This document shows positions 61,553 to 64,000 of a stretch of DNA of 64,000 bases, in pieces. The notes beneath the pieces were generated by a model. That model was not told where the DNA came from and did not search any database. It saw only the letters and a program-made list of their open reading frames with translations. Origin of the DNA: Nocardioides sp. J54 (GTDB lineage: Bacteria; Actinomycetota; Actinomycetes; Propionibacteriales; Nocardioidaceae); assembly GCF_000519005.1 (NCBI RefSeq), contig NZ_JAER01000013.1, positions 53,472 to 117,471 of the forward strand, given 5' to 3'. Positions within the stretch are counted from its first letter, which is position 1, and each line of letters begins with the position of its first letter. A program made the translations under genes and the position numbers.

Positions 61553-62572
61553 TCAGCTCCAGTAGACGATCACCTTGTCCCCCACGACGACCTGGTCGTA
61601 GAGCCACGCGATGCCGTCGCGGTCGCGGATGTTGGCGCAGCCGTGGGAGGCGCCGTTGTAGCCGTTCGCCGCGAAGTCGGGCGAGTAGTGCACCGCCTGG
61701 CCGCCGGAGAAGAACATCGCGTACGGCATGGGCGTGTGGTAGATGCTGGACACGTGGTCGCGGCTCTTGCGCTGCACCGTGAACTCGCCCTCGCGGGTCG
61801 GGGTCTCGGCGGAGCCGAAGCGCACGTCGAGGCGCAGGCGGACGTCGCCGTCGACGACCCAGCGCAGGGTGCGGCTGCTCTTGTCGACGCACAGCACGCG
61901 GCCGGTCGTGCAGCGCGGGTCGAGCGGGCCCGCGGTGTTGCCGCCGTTGCCGGTCGTGGGCTGGTTGGTCAGCTCCGCCTTCGTGGGCTCGCGCGTCATC
62001 TCGTGCAGCCGGTCCAGGGTGCGCTGGTCGACCTCGCCGGTCACCGCGAACCCGCGCTTGGCCTGGAAGCCGCGCACCGCCTCGGTGGTGACCGGACCGT
62101 AGTTGTCGGTCACCTCGCCGCTGAACCAGTCGATCTGCTTCAGCCGCGCCTGCAGCTCGCGCACCTCCGGGCCCTTGTCGCCGGGGGAGAGCAGCGCCGG
62201 GCCGGCCGGCGGGGGGCCGGGGTCCTCGGTCTCCTCGGCCTCGGGCTCGTCCGCCGGCGACCGGTCGGCCTGGTCGGGCTCGTCGGTCGGGTCCGGCTCG
62301 TCCTCGTCGGCGGGCTGGGCCGGCTGCTCCGCCTCGTCCCCGGGGCCGGGCGCGGGCTGGTCGGTGGGGGCCGGGTCGTCACCCCGGTCGCCGCGCGGAC
62401 CGTCCGGGGTCGCGGGTGACCGTCCCTCCTGCGCGACCGGGTGGGAGGCGTCCTCCCACGGCAGGGAGTCCCCGCGCACGGCCCAGCCGGCGGCGTACGC
62501 GCCCATGGCGCAGAGCGCCGCGACCACGGTCAGCAGGGTGATCCGGCGAGCGATGCGAAGCCTGGTGTTCAT
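61553..62572 (-). CDS. L,D-transpeptidase with peptidoglycan-binding domain
   Basis: 339 aa from the ATG at 62572. An N-terminal membrane helix (ITLLTVVAALCAMGAYAAGW), a long acidic Pro/Glu/Asp-rich linker (to about 135), a PG_binding_1 domain (LLSPGDKGPEVRELQARL to about 205), and a YkuD catalytic domain with HYSPDF and NGASHGCANIRDRD, which holds the active Cys. It forms or edits L,D crosslinks in peptidoglycan outside the membrane. A possible ECF-type promoter (GCAACC-N16-CGTCTA) ends 7 nt before the ATG. Confidence 0.93.
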   Translation of the reverse strand: MNTRLRIARRITLLTVVAALCAMGAYAAGWAVRGDSLPWEDASHPVAQEGRSPATPDGPRGDRGDDPAPTDQPAPGPGDEAEQPAQPADEDEPDPTDEPDQADRSPADEPEAEETEDPGPPPAGPALLSPGDKGPEVRELQARLKQIDWFSGEVTDNYGPVTTEAVRGFQAKRGFAVTGEVDQRTLDRLHEMTREPTKAELTNQPTTGNGGNTAGPLDPRCTTGRVLCVDKSSRTLRWVVDGDVRLRLDVRFGSAETPTREGEFTVQRKSRDHVSSIYHTPMPYAMFFSGGQAVHYSPDFAANGYNGASHGCANIRDRDGIAWLYDQVVVGDKVIVYWS

Positions 62573-62579
62573 GCCCTTG

Positions 62580-62607
62580 TAGACGCCACGACCCACCGGT
62601 TGGTTGC
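62580..62607 (-). promoter_or_regulatory. Possible ECF-type promoter of the L,D-transpeptidase gene
   Basis: On the minus strand GCAACC (62607-62602), 16 bp, then CGTCTA (62585-62580) resemble an ECF sigma promoter with an AAC-type -35 and CGTC-type -10. The -10 ends 7 nt before the ATG, as in the other leaderless candidates. The hexamers differ from the BldN-type pair, so another ECF factor would be involved. Confidence 0.4.
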
Positions 62608-62636
62608 GAACGATTTTCCGCCGATAGGCTGCCGAG

Positions 62637-63326
62637 GTGGCCCGCGCAGAGCTCGACAAGCAGCCCGCCGACGTCCGACGCATGTTCGATGCGGTCGCCC
62701 GGCGGTACGACCTGACCAACGACATCCTCTCGTTCGGGCAGGACCGGCGCTGGCGCAAGGAGGTGCTCGACGCCGTCGACCCCGCCTTCGGCGACCGAGT
62801 CCTGGACCTCGCTGCCGGCACGGGTACGTCGAGCCAGCCCTTCCGTGACGCCGGCGCGACCGTCATCCCGTGCGACTTCTCCGTCGGGATGCTGCAGGTC
62901 GGCAAGAAGCAGCTGCCGCACCTGCCCTTCACCGCCGGGGACGGCACGAAGCTGCCGTTCCGCGACGACACCTTCGACGCGGTCACCATCTCCTTCGGCC
63001 TGCGCAACATCGTCGACCCGGTCGCCGGCCTCGCCGAGATGCGCCGCGTCACCCGTCCCGGCGGCCGCCTGGTCGTCTGCGAGTTCAGCCACCCGACGTG
63101 GGCCCCGTGGCGCACCACCTACCTCGAGTACCTCATGAAGGCGCTCCCTGCCGTGGCCCGCGCGGTCTCCTCCTCGCCCGACGCCTATGTCTACCTCGCC
63201 GAGTCGATCCGCGCCTGGCCCGACCAGGCCGGCCTCGCCGCCCTGATCAGGGACGCCGGCTGGACCGGTGTCGAGTGGCGCAACCTCTCCGGTGGCATCG
63301 TCGCCCTCCACCGCGCCACCGCCTGA
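62637..63326 (+). CDS. menG: Demethylmenaquinone methyltransferase
   Basis: 229 aa from the GTG at 62637. Last step of menaquinone synthesis, using SAM. UbiE/MenG signatures: [32 protein letters not shown] (motif I), [16 protein letters not shown] and [23 protein letters not shown] at 62625-62630 ends 6 nt before the GTG, suggesting leaderless expression. It lies apart from menE-C-D by the antiporter genes. Confidence 0.95.
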   Translation: MARAELDKQPADVRRMFDAVARRYDLTNDILSFGQDRRWRKEVLDAVDPAFGDRVLDLAAGTGTSSQPFRDAGATVIPCDFSVGMLQVGKKQLPHLPFTAGDGTKLPFRDDTFDAVTISFGLRNIVDPVAGLAEMRRVTRPGGRLVVCEFSHPTWAPWRTTYLEYLMKALPAVARAVSSSPDAYVYLAESIRAWPDQAGLAALIRDAGWTGVEWRNLSGGIVALHRATA

Positions 63327-63377
63327 CCCACCCCGCCGCCCGCACTCTCCGGGCCCCCTTTCTCCACAGCCAGCCGG

Positions 63378-63440
63378 GATAGTCCCGGGTCAAAAGCACC
63401 TCGACACGCCGTCGGAGGGTGCTTTTGACCCGGGACTATC
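63378..63440. repeat. 63-bp hairpin element, copy with perfect 23-bp arms
   Basis: Arms 63378-63400 and 63418-63440 are perfectly complementary over 23 bp (starting GATAGTCCCGGGTCAAAAGC) around a 17-nt loop. The loop core GACACGCCGTCGG is the reverse complement of that in the neighbouring and menD copies, so this copy is inverted. Confidence 0.9.
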
Positions 63441-63463
63441 GCCATTTCTCCACAGGCGCGAGC

Positions 63464-63525
63464 GGTAGTCCCTGACGAAAAGCACGGCCGACGGCGTGTC
63501 GCGGTGCTTTTCGTCAGGGACTACC
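63464..63525. repeat. 62-bp hairpin element, copy with different but still paired arms
   Basis: Arms 63464-63485 and 63504-63525 pair perfectly over 22 bp (24 bp if 63462-63527 is counted), enclosing an 18-nt loop with CCGACGGCGTGTC. The arm reads GGTAGTCCCTGACGAAAAGC; bases differing from the other copies are matched by changes on the opposite arm. Confidence 0.9.
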
Positions 63526-63676
63526 GCCGGCCCGTCCACAGCCGTGCTGCCCGGAATTACGCAACCCTCTCGTGCGGTAAATGTGCAGGTCAGGGCGGGA
63601 TTGTGGCGTGGGTGTGGTCTGGGCCACCCCCGTGTACGACGGCGGACCGGTAGTGGCAGGATGTGTCCCACACCAC

Positions 63677-63694
63677 TAGTGATTCTGTTCACAA
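63677..63694 (+). promoter_or_regulatory. Candidate Rex operator upstream of nuoA
   Basis: TAGTGATTCTGTTCACAA matches TTGTGAA-N4-TTCACAA at 12 of 14 defined positions, with a perfect right half. It is 19 bp before the nuoA start. nuo is a known Rex target in Streptomyces. Confidence 0.7.
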
Positions 63695-63713
63695 GATCAC
63701 GAGAGGGAGGCTC

Positions 63714-64000
63714 ATGGAGCTCTACACACCGGTCCTGGTGCTGGCCGCTCTTGCAGCGTTGTTCGCGGTCGGCTCCATCGTGATGAGCACGATGGTCGGG
63801 CCGCGGCGCTACAACCGCGCGAAGATGGACTCCTACGAGTGCGGCATCGAGCCCACGCCCCAGGCGCTGAGCGGCCGCTTCCCGGTGAAGTACTACATCA
63901 CGGCGATGCTCTTCATCGTCTTCGACATCGAGATCATCTTCCTCTACCCGTGGGCCATGCAGCTGGACAACATGGCGTGGTTCGGGCTGGTCGAGATGGT
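63714..64000 (+). CDS. nuoA: NADH-quinone oxidoreductase subunit A (3' end outside window)
   Basis: First 95 codons of NuoA from the ATG at 63714, with GGGAGG just upstream; the gene continues past the window edge. Membrane helices LVLAALAALFAVGSIVM and ITAMLFIVFDIEIIFLYPW and the conserved loop DSYECGIEP (with the quinone-site-adjacent Cys) are clear. As first gene of the nuo operon it builds the membrane arm of complex I, which passes electrons to menaquinone, made by the men genes in this window. Confidence 0.96.
   Translation, partial: MELYTPVLVLAALAALFAVGSIVMSTMVGPRRYNRAKMDSYECGIEPTPQALSGRFPVKYYITAMLFIVFDIEIIFLYPWAMQLDNMAWFGLVEM

Larger units (their letters stand above)
63327..63713. 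other. Intergenic region before nuoA with two hairpin elements and a Rex site
   Basis: 387 bp with no credible gene. In order: two hairpin elements of one family (63378-63440 and 63464-63525), a transition to lower GC, and a candidate Rex operator at 63677-63694, then GGGAGG before nuoA. The hairpins may end menG transcription. Confidence 0.75.

Noticed and set aside
21000..64000. tRNA or rRNA genes
   Set aside because: No cloverleaf with CCA-type end or GTTCGAATC-type T-loop was found by eye; rRNA is absent. A tRNAscan run would settle this.

Overview
The window is high-GC actinobacterial DNA with GTG/ATG starts, many 1-4 bp stop/start overlaps and mycothiol/menaquinone-type actinobacterial gene sets. 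Protein style and gene content suggest a Nocardioides-like member of the Propionibacteriales; this is inferred from sequence only. Much of the gene order matches, from memory, two blocks of Mycobacterium tuberculosis (clpC1-mutY-disA-radA, and Rv0495c through the hem, ccs and men genes). The middle also carries the Streptomyces bldN-rsbN-rex-hemACD arrangement.

Layout. 1-3.2 kb: cell-surface genes (partial glycosyltransferase, DUF6270 protein, sulfotransferase-like protein). 3.3-10.6 kb: stress and genome maintenance (clpC, mutY, a membrane protein, disA, radA). 10.7-21.4 kb: LacI regulator, secreted subtilisin, methyltransferase, VOC protein, Cys-rich protein, Ppx/GppA, sugar isomerase-like protein, ABC-2 exporter, proline dehydrogenase, proC and a HAD phosphatase. 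21.6-28.2 kb: Rv0500A-like HTH protein, ribosomal protein bS22, epimerase, acyltransferase, a BldN-type sigma factor with its RsbN-type membrane anti-sigma, and a SerB-like phosphatase. 28.3-33.8 kb: acyl-CoA ligase, glutaredoxin-like protein and a Gtr-type surface glycosylation set. 34.0-43.4 kb: rex-hemA-hemC-hemD, hemB, a lytic transglycosylase and hemL. 43.4-48.7 kb: System II cytochrome c maturation (phosphatase, TlpA/ResA, CcdA, ResB, CcsB). 48.9-63.3 kb: menaquinone synthesis (menA, menE, menC, menD, menG) interrupted by two tandem MFS paralogues, two unusual Na+/H+ antiporters (NhaA-thioredoxin and NhaP-type with a UBP zinc finger), an MBL-fold hydrolase and an L,D-transpeptidase. The window ends inside nuoA.

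The genes cohere around respiration: haem, cytochrome c maturation, menaquinone and NADH dehydrogenase. Two candidate Rex operators, before rex-hem and before nuoA, would tie this to NADH/NAD+ status. The BldN-type sigma factor has matching candidate promoters (CGTAAC-N17-CGTTGA class) before its own anti-sigma gene and before the lytic transglycosylase, suggesting a small cell-envelope regulon. A candidate ClgR box lies before clpC. At least a dozen genes have a -10-like hexamer 6-8 nt before the start codon, which suggests leaderless mRNAs.

Three unexplained repeat families occur. (1) Arrays of 22-bp units: three are arranged as 4-5 forward units, a short spacer and 4-5 inverted units; one has forward units only. 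(2) A 62-63 bp hairpin element with a conserved loop, present twice before nuoA and once in frame inside menD. (3) An identical 48-bp repeat inside two long gene-free islands. No tRNA, rRNA, CRISPR array, prophage or transposase was seen.
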